A DNA stretch of 64,000 bases from Lachancea kluyveri NRRL Y-12651 (taxonomy: Eukaryota > Ascomycota > Saccharomycetes > Saccharomycetales > Saccharomycetaceae). Under the pieces are notes generated by a model that saw nothing but the letters and a program-made list of their open reading frames with translations, did not search any database and had not been told where the DNA came from. Location: assembly GCA_000149225.2 (NCBI GenBank), contig CM000694.1, forward strand, positions 1,365,623-1,429,622, written 5' to 3'. A program made the position numbers and the translations under genes. Of the stretch, positions 1 to 10,400 are shown in pieces; within the stretch, counting starts at the first letter, position 1, and each line of letters opens with the position of its first letter.

Positions 1-263
1 GTTCCAAAGTACACAAGACCATCGGTATGTCTTGCAGACGTCTTGCCGGTGTATACTCAAACGTTCATACTCTTGACATTCTAGTTTTGAAGTACTCTTT
101 CCCGATACTCACTACACAGCCTCGAGCTTTTTTCCCCAACTGCGCCGCGGGAAAGAAGCAATATTAAATGAAAAAATTTAGGCAAAAAAATATATATATT
201 AAAAGAATTGTCGAAATTTGCACTACCTTATTTCCCCTGAATTCCTGATACAACTACACAGCG
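1..263. promoter_or_regulatory. 5' flank of the yapsin gene
   Basis: No gene is supported here. The stretch nearest the yapsin start (about 160-205) is very AT-rich and contains a TATATATATT run, a plausible TATA region roughly 70 bp upstream of the ATG. The gene that should lie to the left is outside the window. Confidence 0.4.
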
Positions 264-1934
264 ATGAGGTTTGACATTATCGCTATTTCATTGTTACTTT
301 CACAGCTGGTGACCGCTTCTGTGCTCAAGAAAAGGTCTCCTAAATACGTTAGTTTGCCGTTTGACAAGTCAAGAGGTTCTACGTACGAAGAGTCTTCTAA
401 ACATAACAAGCCGTATGCTGTCTTGAGTAAAAGAGACGATGGGTTCCAAGAGATTGAACTAAAAAACCAAGTCAGCTTTTTTTCTGTGGAATTGGAAATT
501 GGTACTCCAAGACAGAACGTTACCGTGTTGGTCGATACGGGCTCTTCTGACCTATGGGTAACAGGGTCTAATAACCCCTACTGTAGGGCGGGTTCTGTTG
601 GCAACAGAAGAAACGATGCAAGCAGTGGCAGTGGTAGCGGCAGTGGCTCCAGCAACAACAAGAAGCGAGTCAATATTAAGAGGGATGAAATTTCCAGTGT
701 TAGGTCCTGGCTGACTGCCTCCGGTACTAATACAAGAACACAATCTGGTTCTGCATCTGCGACCCGGGCTAACTCCCTTTCCTCTGCTCTTGCAACCATC
801 GATTGTTCGCAATACGGTACTTTCAACACGTCTGCTTCTTCTACTTTTTCTTCCAACGACACCTTATTTGTCATTTTCTATGGTGATAGCAGTTATGCAT
901 ACGGTACCTGGGGCCAAGATGAGCTTTACTTGCACGACATCGATATCGGTGGACTTTCCTTTGCTGTTGCTAACCAAACAAACTCTACCGTTGGTGTCCT
1001 AGGTATTGGCTTGCCGGGCTTAGAGGTCACCTATTCCGGCTACGCCAGTAGTGCACGAAACCGTTACCAGTACGACAACTTCCCGTTGATTTTGAAAAGA
1101 AACAATGTTATTAAAGCGAACGCTTACTCCTTATTTTTGAACTCGACAAACTCTTCTAGTGGTTCCTTGTTGTTTGGTGCTGTTGATCACAGTAAGTATT
1201 CGGGGCAATTGTACACGGTTCCACTTTTGAACACCCTGGAATCCTCCGGTTACACCGATCCAATCCAATTCGAAGTCGCTGTGCAAGGCATTGGTGTTCG
1301 TACCAGCGGCTCTAACACCACTTTGACAACCACGGTTATCCCGGCTCTTTTGGACTCTGGTGCCACCTTAAGTTATTTCCCTGTACAGGTAGCTGAAATG
1401 ATCGCAGACGCGCTTGATGCTACTTATTCCAGCAGCTATGGCTATTATATCGTGGATTGTCCAAGCTCCGATGATGACACTGAAATAATCTACGATTTTG
1501 GTGGTTTCCACATCGCTTCTAAGTTGACAGATTACATTTTAACTACCAACAGACCTAGCATCTGTGTGTTGGGTATAGTCCCACAGAATTCTAATCGTTT
1601 CATTCTGGGTGACGTTTTCCTAACTTCCGCATATGTCGTTTACGACCTGGACAATTTCGAAATTTCCCTAGCCCAAGCGAACTATGAAGGCGGAGATGAA
1701 CAAATTGAGGTCATTAGCGAGTCTGTTCCTAGTGCCATTAAGGCTCCATCTTACTCCAGTACAAGATTTAGCAGTGCGTCGGCATCCACTGGTGGTGATA
1801 TTTTTACCGTTACCGGTTCCAACACCACCTCTTCCTCTGCTCCTCGTACCAGCATTGGTTCTCAAGTATCCCCATCCACCTACATTATTATTGCAGGTTT
1901 TTTACTTGCCTCACTGTCTGCATTTCTCTTGTAA
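264..1934 (+). CDS. YPS1: Yapsin family GPI-anchored aspartyl protease
   Basis: A 556-residue pepsin-type protease that by family knowledge cleaves after mono- or dibasic residues at the cell surface and helps maintain the wall. Visible features are a signal peptide (about residues 1-19), a pro-region ending near the KR at 56-57, and the two active-site motifs DTGSS (Asp91) and DSGAT (Asp364). A Ser/Gly-rich insertion loop lies at about 105-175 with a KR at 139-140, where yapsins are cut into two subunits. The tail is Ser/Thr-rich and ends in a hydrophobic GPI-attachment stretch. S. cerevisiae has duplicated relatives, MKC7 (YDR144C, next to SAN1) and YPS1 (YLR120C, next to SRN2). Here one gene lies beside SAN1, PEX7 and SRN2, so it represents both. 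The symbol is therefore nominal. Confidence 0.93.
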   Translation: MRFDIIAISLLLSQLVTASVLKKRSPKYVSLPFDKSRGSTYEESSKHNKPYAVLSKRDDGFQEIELKNQVSFFSVELEIGTPRQNVTVLVDTGSSDLWVTGSNNPYCRAGSVGNRRNDASSGSGSGSGSSNNKKRVNIKRDEISSVRSWLTASGTNTRTQSGSASATRANSLSSALATIDCSQYGTFNTSASSTFSSNDTLFVIFYGDSSYAYGTWGQDELYLHDIDIGGLSFAVANQTNSTVGVLGIGLPGLEVTYSGYASSARNRYQYDNFPLILKRNNVIKANAYSLFLNSTNSSSGSLLFGAVDHSKYSGQLYTVPLLNTLESSGYTDPIQFEVAVQGIGVRTSGSNTTLTTTVIPALLDSGATLSYFPVQVAEMIADALDATYSSSYGYYIVDCPSSDDDTEIIYDFGGFHIASKLTDYILTTNRPSICVLGIVPQNSNRFILGDVFLTSAYVVYDLDNFEISLAQANYEGGDEQIEVISESVPSAIKAPSYSSTRFSSASASTGGDIFTVTGSNTTSSSAPRTSIGSQVSPSTYIIIAGFLLASLSAFLL

Positions 1935-2312
1935 AGTAGCGTAGTTGCCTTCCCCAAGTGACAATCCTTACGCCTCTCTCTCTCTCCCCTTTTCTTCCTT
2001 TTTTGAATCTAATTTAGATGTGAATATGTACAAACTAATTTCCTTTACATTTTAATGCAGGCTTCAGTATACTGTCCTATTTATTATATCATTATCAAAC
2101 TGCCTATTTCTCTAGAGGCTTACTTGAACGGCACGTGATTGCCACATGATCAGATAACCTTTTTTTTTTTTTTTTTTTTTTGATCCTCTGTTTTTGTTCA
2201 CCGTAATCTTTTAGTAATTGCTAGATTAAAGAGCCACAATCTAGTTGGACCAAAAAAAAAAGAGCCAGAATAAATTCGTCAAGAAAACCTACAACGTTTA
2301 GGAACAGAAACT
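1935..2312. promoter_or_regulatory. Yapsin 3' end / SAN1 promoter
   Basis: No gene seen. The region holds a run of 22 T at 2160-2181, a typical nucleosome-excluding poly(dA:dT) tract, and a Cbf1/CDEI-type octamer (CACGTGAT, 2132-2139). Both lie 130-180 bp upstream of the SAN1 start and probably belong to its promoter. Confidence 0.4.
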
Positions 2313-4205
2313 ATGGATAGTTCAAAGTATGTACCATTCGTCTTTTTTCTTTGTGAATTCATGGTATTCCGCCTTTTTTTTCACTGTTGGAACTGCAAAA
2401 CTAACAAACAGTAACCAAGTACACCACCTAACGGTGATCTACCTCCTGATGAGGCTGGTAACACTGCAGTGAACCAGGATCATACGGGACGTCGTCCCAC
2501 CAGAAATATTACAGTCGCTATTCAGTACGCATTTGTAAACGGCGGTAGGGGCCCCCAAGGCAATGTTCTGAACAACGGTGTGAATGCTACTGTTAATACA
2601 CCGGCTAATGCATCTCCTTCGCCCGTGGCTGACGGCGCCTTTGTGTTGAATTTTACAGATGTCCCTGAATCGACCACTCAGGAAAGGTTTGATGAAATCA
2701 TCGCTTTGGCAGCAGATGTTGCCATGAATAGGTTGACGAGAAGGTTGCAGCGATTTAGAGGCGTTGGCAAAGAGGCGTTTGAGGCTTTACCCGTAAAAAG
2801 GCTAAAGGATGTTCATGGGGAAGTTTGTAGCATCTGTTATGACAACTTTGAAGAGGAAAACGAAGAAGAAGCTAAAGAGGAAGTAAACGAGGACGATATA
2901 AAATCTAGGGAACAAAATACTAAGGATAAAACTTTAAAATCAAAAAAAAGAGCCAGAGGAGAACATGAAAAAGAGGAAGAAGATAATCTTAATGTCAAAA
3001 AACAGAGAAGTGTGGGACCCGAAGAGGGGTCTTCTTCAACAGGGGAGCAGCTACAACAGGAACCACATACACTTGCTAACATTGTTGAAGAACACAAAGA
3101 GAAACCTTCTCCGGAGTATAAACACTCGCCTACACAACTAAAATGTGGACATAGATTTGGCAGAATGTGCATCTATCAATGGACTAAAGAGCACAACAGC
3201 TGTCCTATCTGTAGAGCCGAAATCGTAGGCAGAGAGGGATTGAATCGGGATTTGCCTGATGAAGAAACGGGCGATGGAATATCTTTTGACAGGATTAGAG
3301 AATTGTTATATGGATCACGTAACAGTACGAATTTGCAAGTGAACGATGGCACAAATAATACTGATGCGCCAGATACTAACACTGCTGCAGAGCCACAGAG
3401 AGCAGGAACCAGAGCTAACTTCTTTGTCTTGAGACCACATCATTCTGCTGGTGAAGCTAATACTGCTCCAAATCCATCCATTAATGCGGCTTCCAACGTA
3501 ACTCCTGCTCTACCTCTTGTCACAAGACAGGGGTTTGGTTTGGTTCCGATCACATTTGTTAACCTCCGTGGCAACAACAATACAACCGTGCACAACAATA
3601 GCAACACTGCTAGCGGCAGTAATGCCAACAGTGATAGTACTGGTACTAGTAATAGCAATACCAATCAAATGAACAATAACGCTAATTCTGGTACGGATAA
3701 CCAACAACCTCAAGATAGCGACAGGCTTCTTAGCATCTTGGACCACTTGTTTAGCTTGTCAAACGGGAACAGGCCTAGACCTGAACCTTCTACCAGATCT
3801 AATGCTGAACCCGTTCCAAACGGTGAAAACAATGAAGAAAGAAGGCCATTATTCAGTAGTTTTGTTAGATTCGCCAGAAACTTAAGAAATGCACGAGGTT
3901 CCCAAGATGCAGGTGCACAAGCTACAACCCAAGCAGAGGCACCATCTACATCTACATCCACGGCCTTACCAACTAATTCGACGTTACCGAATCTGTTTAG
4001 CACCGGAGTGGCAAGTTTTAGAAACGGAACCGGCGTTTCAACAGTGGACTTCAATGGTGAAATGCCAGTTCCTTCACAAAGAACACAAGGAGGAGACAGT
4101 GATGATCGTCAACAAAATAGTAGCAGCAGGGACAATTCATCTAGCCAGGCACAAGACGAAAGTAACCATTCAGGAAATAACGTAGAGCCATCAGAGCAAA
4201 ATTAA
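2313..4205 (+). CDS. SAN1: San1-type nuclear protein quality-control ubiquitin ligase, spliced
   Basis: Coding sequence is join(2313..2326, 2420..4205), giving 599 residues. San1 is a nuclear RING E3 that recognises misfolded proteins through long disordered arms. The N-terminus after splicing is MDSSNTPPNGD, and RNITVAIQYAF shortly after it matches the S. cerevisiae start region. There is no in-frame ATG between the intron and about codon 106, so the spliced start is needed. The RING is split: CSIC (Cys141, Cys144), about 100 acidic/basic low-complexity residues, then CGH...C and CPIC (Cys247, His249, Cys266, Cys269). The C-terminal half is rich in Asn, Ser, Thr and Gln, as expected for disorder. 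PEX7 follows on the same strand, as in the YDR143C-YDR142C pair. The gene in S. cerevisiae is, to my knowledge, intronless. Confidence 0.92.
2327..2419 (+). other. SAN1: Spliceosomal intron in SAN1
   Basis: A 93-nt intron with 5' splice site GTATGT at 2327, branch motif AACTAAC ending at 2405, and acceptor AAG ending at 2419. The acceptor is about 15 nt beyond the branch A. Splicing joins AA|T to make Asn5 and restores the San1 frame. An earlier CAG (ends 2411) lies only about 7 nt from the branch A. Using it would shift the frame to a TGA at 2470. Retention meets a TAA at 2412. The assignment rests on frame, motifs and homology, not on transcript data. Confidence 0.85.
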
Positions 4206-4525
4206 TCGTCTTTTTTCCGCTAACGCGTGAATGTGTCTCAAAACACCTTAACACGCCTCTTATTATGATATTTCTGGCATTTTTTTACCGTATATCCTGT
4301 TTGTAATACCCGTTTGTCTTTTAAAATCTCGTTTATGAGTCTGTTGCCATGCTTCTCTTTCCGGGGGGAGCGTAGGAGCTACGATATGATCCGAGGGTGC
4401 GTAAGTGACTAAAAGGGGTCCTCCGTACGTTTTGAGAAGTCCGGCTATGGTAACATATCGATGAAAACTCTTTGAATTTTCAATTATACAAATTGCAAAC
4501 TGAAACCACACAACCAGATATCAAT
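4206..4525. promoter_or_regulatory. SAN1-PEX7 intergenic region
   Basis: A 320-bp stretch holding the SAN1 terminator and the PEX7 promoter. I see no RNA gene and no confident binding site. A G/C-rich patch at about 4360-4400 stands out from otherwise AT-rich sequence. Confidence 0.3.
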
Positions 4526-5632
4526 ATGCTTCCTTATCATATGAAGGGTTACAGCGGTTACGGTGTCCAATACTCACCGTTTTATGACAACAAACTAGCG
4601 GTAGCCACAGGGTCAAATTTTGGATTGGTTGGCAACGGAAAACTATTTATTCTCGATATAGATCCTCATGGTAGAATGGTTGAATCTAACTCCTTTCTTA
4701 CTCAAGACGGACTCTTTGATGTGGCATGGAATGAAGGCCATGCGAACCAAGTTTTGGCCGCCCAAGGGGATGGCTCTCTGAGGTTATTCGATATCAATTT
4801 GCCCCAGTACCCCATTTCGATATTTCAGGAGCATCAGAAAGAAGTATTTAGCTGTAATTGGAACCTGGTCAACAAGCAAACATTTGTTAGTAGCTCTTGG
4901 GATGGTACAGTGAAAATATGGTCCCCAATGAGGCAGGAAAGTTTGACTACGTTGGTACCTATACCTATGGAGAGGAGCCCGTTAGTGGAAGCCAAGGCTG
5001 GAGGAATCCCGTTGTCAAATCAGCAAAACCATTCGATCATCTCCAAGAATAAAGACTGCATTTACCAAGCCCAGTTCTCACCACATGATCCTAATCTGAT
5101 CATGTGCTGTGCGGGTAATTCTTATGTTACTTTATTCGATTTGAGACAGCCAACCAACACCAACCAACAAAATTTTATGAGTCACGGTGGATTAGAAACC
5201 TTGACCTGTGACTTCAATAAGTACAGACCTCACATAGTTGCTACCGGTGGTGTTGACAAACTAGTGAAAATCTGGGATTTAAGAATGGTGAGGAAGTTCT
5301 CTAATCCACTACAGCAGCCAATGAGCATAAACGAAATCCCGGGTCATGAGTTGGCGATCAGAAAAGTTTCGTGGTCACCTCACCATTCCAATTTGGTGTT
5401 ATCGACATCCTATGATATGACATGTCGAGTATGGGATGACTTAAGCGACAGCAATGGTAGGCCCACAGGGAAGACCAATAGCATTGATCCCACAAAGGGA
5501 TGTAGATTCATTTTTCCTCATCACACTGAGTTTGTCTTTGGTGCAGATTGGAGTCTGTGGGGTCAACCTGGTTATGTTGCTTCCACAGCATGGGACGGTA
5601 ACGTTTGCATCTGGCATACCTCTGCCAGGTGA
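4526..5632 (+). CDS. PEX7: Peroxisomal targeting signal 2 receptor
   Basis: Pex7 is a WD40 beta-propeller that binds the N-terminal PTS2 signal of matrix proteins such as thiolase and carries them from cytosol to peroxisome. The 368-residue protein matches the yeast protein along its length (375 in S. cerevisiae). Repeats are easily seen: SSSWDGTVKIWSP, TGGVDKLVKIWDLR, STSYDMTCRVWDD and STAWDGNVCIWH. The frame is open upstream to an earlier ATG-like start at 4472, but the family N-terminus MLxYHMxGxSGYGVQYSP places the start at 4526. The gene is convergent with SRN2, with stops about 65 bp apart. Confidence 0.96.
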   Translation: MLPYHMKGYSGYGVQYSPFYDNKLAVATGSNFGLVGNGKLFILDIDPHGRMVESNSFLTQDGLFDVAWNEGHANQVLAAQGDGSLRLFDINLPQYPISIFQEHQKEVFSCNWNLVNKQTFVSSSWDGTVKIWSPMRQESLTTLVPIPMERSPLVEAKAGGIPLSNQQNHSIISKNKDCIYQAQFSPHDPNLIMCCAGNSYVTLFDLRQPTNTNQQNFMSHGGLETLTCDFNKYRPHIVATGGVDKLVKIWDLRMVRKFSNPLQQPMSINEIPGHELAIRKVSWSPHHSNLVLSTSYDMTCRVWDDLSDSNGRPTGKTNSIDPTKGCRFIFPHHTEFVFGADWSLWGQPGYVASTAWDGNVCIWHTSAR

Positions 5633-5696
5633 AAATAGTGCATTTATAACTAAACAGATTAATATAGTCTTCGAAACACTACTGCATGATTTTACA

Positions 5697-6239
5697 TCAT
5701 TTCTTTAGCCCATCTTGTAACTCCCACGTTTCTAGTTTTTCCCTCCGCAAGTGGTATTGGGTATGTAGTTCCAGATGCTGGGTGATGAACGAGTCTATGT
5801 CCAAAGAGTGGTCGGCTTCCAATGCATGGCTTTTATCATCTAATTCGCGGATCTGTAAGCGTAAGCGGTTTCTCAGTGCTTTGTCACCGAGCCTTTCATT
5901 CATCATGGTTTCCAGCTCCTGTGCTTTACTAAGGTATTCATGCTTTAAAGCTTTGTACTCTTCCAATTCGTCTTCAACGGTATGTCTCTTGGTACTCAGA
6001 GATTCGAACTGTTCGCACAGCTTCATAAAATCGTTCTTATACCCGGCAATAGTCTCCTTGACGTCGCCAATGTCATTAAATCTCATAACATATTCCTCCA
6101 GTTTATCCCTATGGTCTCGGAATAACGACCGCAGTTCATCGGCAGCTAGCAAATGGCAGTTAACGGGCAAATCTACGGGGACAACATCGACTTCAGATCG
6201 CGCCGCAGTAGGTTTTGGAGGTAGGTGTGGTGTTTCCAT
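5697..6239 (-). CDS. SRN2: ESCRT-I subunit Vps37/Srn2
   Basis: A small (180-residue) largely helical protein corresponding to Srn2/Vps37 (YLR119W, 213 residues in S. cerevisiae). The family forms ESCRT-I with Vps23, Vps28 and Mvb12 on endosomes and sorts ubiquitinated cargo into multivesicular bodies. The sequence shows a short proline-containing N-terminus, then heptad-like charged helices over about residues 40-170 consistent with the Mod(r)/Vps37 domain. Assignment relies on length, helical character and position between the PEX7 and TML25 orthologs. This is weaker than for its neighbours because the family diverges fast. Confidence 0.82.
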   Translation of the reverse strand: METPHLPPKPTAARSEVDVVPVDLPVNCHLLAADELRSLFRDHRDKLEEYVMRFNDIGDVKETIAGYKNDFMKLCEQFESLSTKRHTVEDELEEYKALKHEYLSKAQELETMMNERLGDKALRNRLRLQIRELDDKSHALEADHSLDIDSFITQHLELHTQYHLRREKLETWELQDGLKK

Positions 6240-6556
6240 GATTGAAATACGTGGTTATTTCTAATGATACCGATGTTGGTGGTGACATTGGTCGTAGTAA
6301 GAGATGATTTAGTCAACCTCCCTTGAGTTTTCCTACATGTGAATAACGTAAAAAAAAAAAAAAAAAAATCAAGCAGTCATCTAGTTTGATTACTGGCTTC
6401 TAAGATTGCAAAAGCTGAAAAGAAAAGTACGTATTTGAGTGTGTTCGACACTTTCCTATGTGGATTAAATTACTGACTTTGCTTCTTGTTCCGCTGGTTT
6501 TGTTCTAGTACAACTCCCATTCCAGCGAAATAAAAGAGCAGACGAACAAAGAAAGT
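6240..6556. promoter_or_regulatory. Divergent SRN2/TML25 promoter
   Basis: A 317-bp bidirectional promoter with a run of 18 A at 6351-6368, likely a nucleosome-depleting tract shared by both genes. No RNA gene or specific factor site is evident. Confidence 0.4.
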
Positions 6557-7243
6557 ATGACGGGCCTGAACGCAGTTAGGATCGCTTCCAAAACACAGCC
6601 AGCCAAGCAAGCCATGATTATCTTCCATGGCTTAGGAGATTCTGGCTCTGGCTGGTCCTTCCTTGCCGAATTGTTGCAAAGAGATCCAGCCTTCAGCCAA
6701 ACTAGATTCGTCTTCCCCAACGCGCCAACATTAAACATTGTTGCAAATGGAAACTACCCAATGCCTGCTTGGTTTAACATTTACGACTGGGGTGGAAAAG
6801 GCTCCAGAACCGACGTTGATGGGTTTTTGAAGTCACTAGATGTTATTAAGAATTACGTCCAAGAACAGATTGAGAGTGGCATTGCTCCAGAAAACATCAT
6901 CGTGGGTGGATTTTCTCAAGGTGCAGCATTGGCATTGGCTAGCTCTGTTACTTTACCTGTCAAAATTGGCGGTTTCATTTCGTTATCTGGATTTTCTGTT
7001 GCAAACGAAAGCATCGCGAACCTAAACAAAAACATGAATTTAGATACGCCAATTTTTCACGGACATGGTGACCAGGACCCAATCATTTCACTCCAAAGGG
7101 GTTTACAGGCCAAGGAGTTTTACACCAAAGAGTGCGGTGTCAAAAATTACACCATTCAAGTTTACCAGGGCATGGCCCACTCCACTTGCCCTGAGGAAGT
7201 CAGAGATTTTGTTAGTTTTGTCAAAAAAGCTTATAACATCTAG
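6557..7243 (+). CDS. TML25: Acyl-protein thioesterase
   Basis: An alpha/beta-hydrolase of the acyl-protein thioesterase (APT1/lysophospholipase II) family, ortholog of YLR118C. It removes palmitoyl groups from cysteines of membrane-associated proteins such as G-alpha and Ras in the cytosol. The 228-residue protein has the oxyanion-region motif FHGLGDSG and the catalytic triad of the family: Ser120 in GFSQG, Asp174 in GDQDP and His208 in GMAHS. Length equals the yeast protein (227). It is divergent from SRN2, as YLR118C and YLR119W are in S. cerevisiae. Confidence 0.95.
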   Translation: MTGLNAVRIASKTQPAKQAMIIFHGLGDSGSGWSFLAELLQRDPAFSQTRFVFPNAPTLNIVANGNYPMPAWFNIYDWGGKGSRTDVDGFLKSLDVIKNYVQEQIESGIAPENIIVGGFSQGAALALASSVTLPVKIGGFISLSGFSVANESIANLNKNMNLDTPIFHGHGDQDPIISLQRGLQAKEFYTKECGVKNYTIQVYQGMAHSTCPEEVRDFVSFVKKAYNI

Positions 7244-7468
7244 GCATTGTTTCCATAGATAACTAAAAGTATCTTTTTTGCTACCTTCAAATATTTATTT
7301 GAGAATATCGTATAGATTCTAATTACACAGGTTATTCGTTTATAGTGAGTTTATATCTCGATTTCCTCAAACAATCTCACGATTGGCAAAAACAAAGACT
7401 GACCGTTTTAGAATAACGTCAAAAGATAGCATAAAGTAGTAATTGTATCTCTGCAATCTCCTTAGGAT

Positions 7469-10400
7469 ATGTCTCTGTCACTTAAACCACTATCCATTGA
7501 TTCGAATAGCAAGCAATTAGACTCCAAGCAAAAGAAATTTCACGCAAATGTTGAACGCGCTTTGCAGCATTTTGATTCCGTGACAGAGTGGGCAGACTAC
7601 ATTGCGAGTTTAGGAAAGCTTTTAAAGGCTCTGCAGAGCTGGTCGCCTCAATTCCAGAATGTCAAGTACTACATACCTTTTCCGTACCAGGTTGCCAGGA
7701 GATTGGCTTCCTCTCTGTCCCCTAATTTGCCCTCTGGTGTCCATCAAAAAACACTGGAGGTTTATACTTTTATTTTTGATAAGATCGGCATCGAAACTTT
7801 GGGTAAAGAATGTAACATCTGGGTTTCGGGAATTTTGCCACTAATGTCGTATGCTTCTATATCGGTTAAGGGCCACTTGATTGAGCTGTACGACAAATTT
7901 CTGGTACAATTGCCATCTCCAACTCTACGCATACTGGTCAAGCCTCTAATAGCAAGTTTGCTACCGGGTATTGATGATGAAAGTAGTGAGTTTCAGCCTC
8001 TGACTATGGATTTGATAGAAACGCTGAAAGAAAACCTGGCGGATGATTCATTATTTTGGCAAACCTGCTTTATAGTGATGATTACAAACAAGGACCGTCG
8101 TCTTGGTGGGCTCATATGGTTGACAAAGAAACTGCCTTCATTGAATGCTGTTCCACATTTAGTGGCCAAAAGGAAAAAAGATTTGGAAGAAAATCCCGCG
8201 ATACAGAAACAAGAAACACTAGATAAGAAAGGGCAAAGGGATTCGGCACTATCCTTGCTTCTGCCCAACGCTAGGGACATTGTCTCGCCGGAACCTGGCC
8301 TGCTTATTCGCTGTTTAATAAGCTGTTTGGGTGAGGATAATGACATAATTATACAAAGAGGGATACTAGATCTGTTACTTCAGAGAGTGCTACTGGACTC
8401 CCCAGTTTTACAGACGTTAGTTTCACCCAAGGATAAAGAGTTGCTAGTTATGGGGTGTTGTAAAACGATGCTGAAGCGAGACATGTCTTTAAACAGAAGG
8501 ATTTGGAATTGGTTGCTGGGACCAAATACGAATAATCAACAACAGCCGCAAAACAAACGACAGGATTACAATCATGATCAGAGGCAAGCCCAGGAGCAAG
8601 ATTATGAATTCAAGTCTGAACAAGAACAAGAGTACCAACAACTAGCGTCGAAAAGGCTAGAGCAATTGAAAGACTATTTCCCTAGTTATGGTTTGCAGAG
8701 TTTATCTGATGGTCTGTTTGAAATGATCGGAGATGAAAAAAACGTAGCAAACGCATTCAAGATATGTCTTGCCTTGATGGATCGCTGGGAAATTGGCTCT
8801 CACATTGTACCAAAAATGTTTATACCTTTAATGGAAGCCGCTCATAAGTTTCAGGATGACCATACTTTAAAAAGCGCATCTATATTTTTTGATGCTGTTG
8901 AAACAAATATCATATGGGGTAAAATGTTTGAAACCTTGATTAAGGACCGCAAGTATGAAATATTGAAGTTCGTTTTGGCGAGTTTCAATATTGTTGGTGA
9001 TGAAGAAATCATAGTTCGTCATTTACCATTGATTTTGCTGGCCCTTTTAATTGTTTCTTTTGAAGACTCCGAACAGCACAGATATGGACTGTGCAAAGAG
9101 ATAATTGATTTGATACCGGAGCGCGCATATTTACCTATCCAACACTCTAAACTGCATTACAAGCATGAGGTTAGTGCGAAATCGACATTGGAACAAATTT
9201 CGGATTACTATGCCTTAGTTTCAGATCCATTACAGTTCCAAAGTTTGGAAAATTCTGCTGATCTTTCTCCCCCTTTTAACACAGAAGACTTGACTTTTCT
9301 TACTCTCGGACGTGTCCACTCGATTTTGATAGATAATTTAGCCTCCAATCGCAACGTCAATCAAGCATCTGTTCTATTTGTGGCATTAATGGAAAAGATT
9401 CCAGAACACCCCATATCCCAAAATAAGGACGAAAAACAACCGAGAGAAAACTGGTCTGATGATTCTCTCATTGAAGCTGTATTTAGTCTGGAGGGCAAAT
9501 TGCAGCAAGAAAATGCGGACTCGGTTTTTGGAGTTGTCGAAATATATAGTAACTACCTGGCCTCCAAACTTCCCATTTTGGATTCTGTAAAGCTATTGAA
9601 AATCATTGTTGTCGCATTGTGGAGCTACTTGATTAATCCAAACAAGCAGATGGAAGCAGTAAGGTGTTTGGACTCATTGAAAAGATACATATCTGCCAAG
9701 TATATTGAAAGTGCGTTGGCTCATGCATTTGTAAAGGAAAAGGATATTTCCCTTCGCCTAAATGCTTTGGAGGCATTATGGACCCAGTTAGAAAATCATA
9801 TTGAACTGGTACGCAGACCATTGGAATTAATACTCGACGAGCTATTTGATGAGCAGAATCCAAATTATCTAAACGCTTCGAAATGGATTTTATCTACGTT
9901 AAACTCTGGTTCTGCCAATCGCTTGTTTCAAGTTTTAGTTGAAAACTTGCTTGCCTGTACTTTTATTCACAAGGAGCATCTCGATGAATTAGATGATGTC
10001 GACTTGTTTACCTATCGTGTCCAGACCTTAACTAATGTTCTAAAATCTAATGATGGGATTGTTCTTAAAAATTTTGGCACTGAACTGACCTCAGTTCACT
10101 TATTGGATACTTGGAAGGGTGAAGACATTTCCACTTATAAGAACTTAGTTTTGGTTGTTCTGTTGAAGTTTTTGAACATTGGTAATAACACGCACAGTAA
10201 AGGCATCAGAAGTTCATTGATACTTTTAGACTCCTTGTTAGACGGTTCGGAGCATAATTTCAAGACAATCGTCAGCTCTTTATTGCAGCTCTCTTCGGAC
10301 TATATAACACTGGAAGGACTCGAAGAAGAGCTTATTGCAGTCTCTTTGCTCAACATTGTTTCTAAGGTTTTATCGCTCTCTCATGAGAAACAGATTAAAC

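Noticed and set aside
5686-6264. 192-codon plus-strand frame
   Set aside because: It is the complement of SRN2. Serine runs arise from the antisense of charged helix codons.
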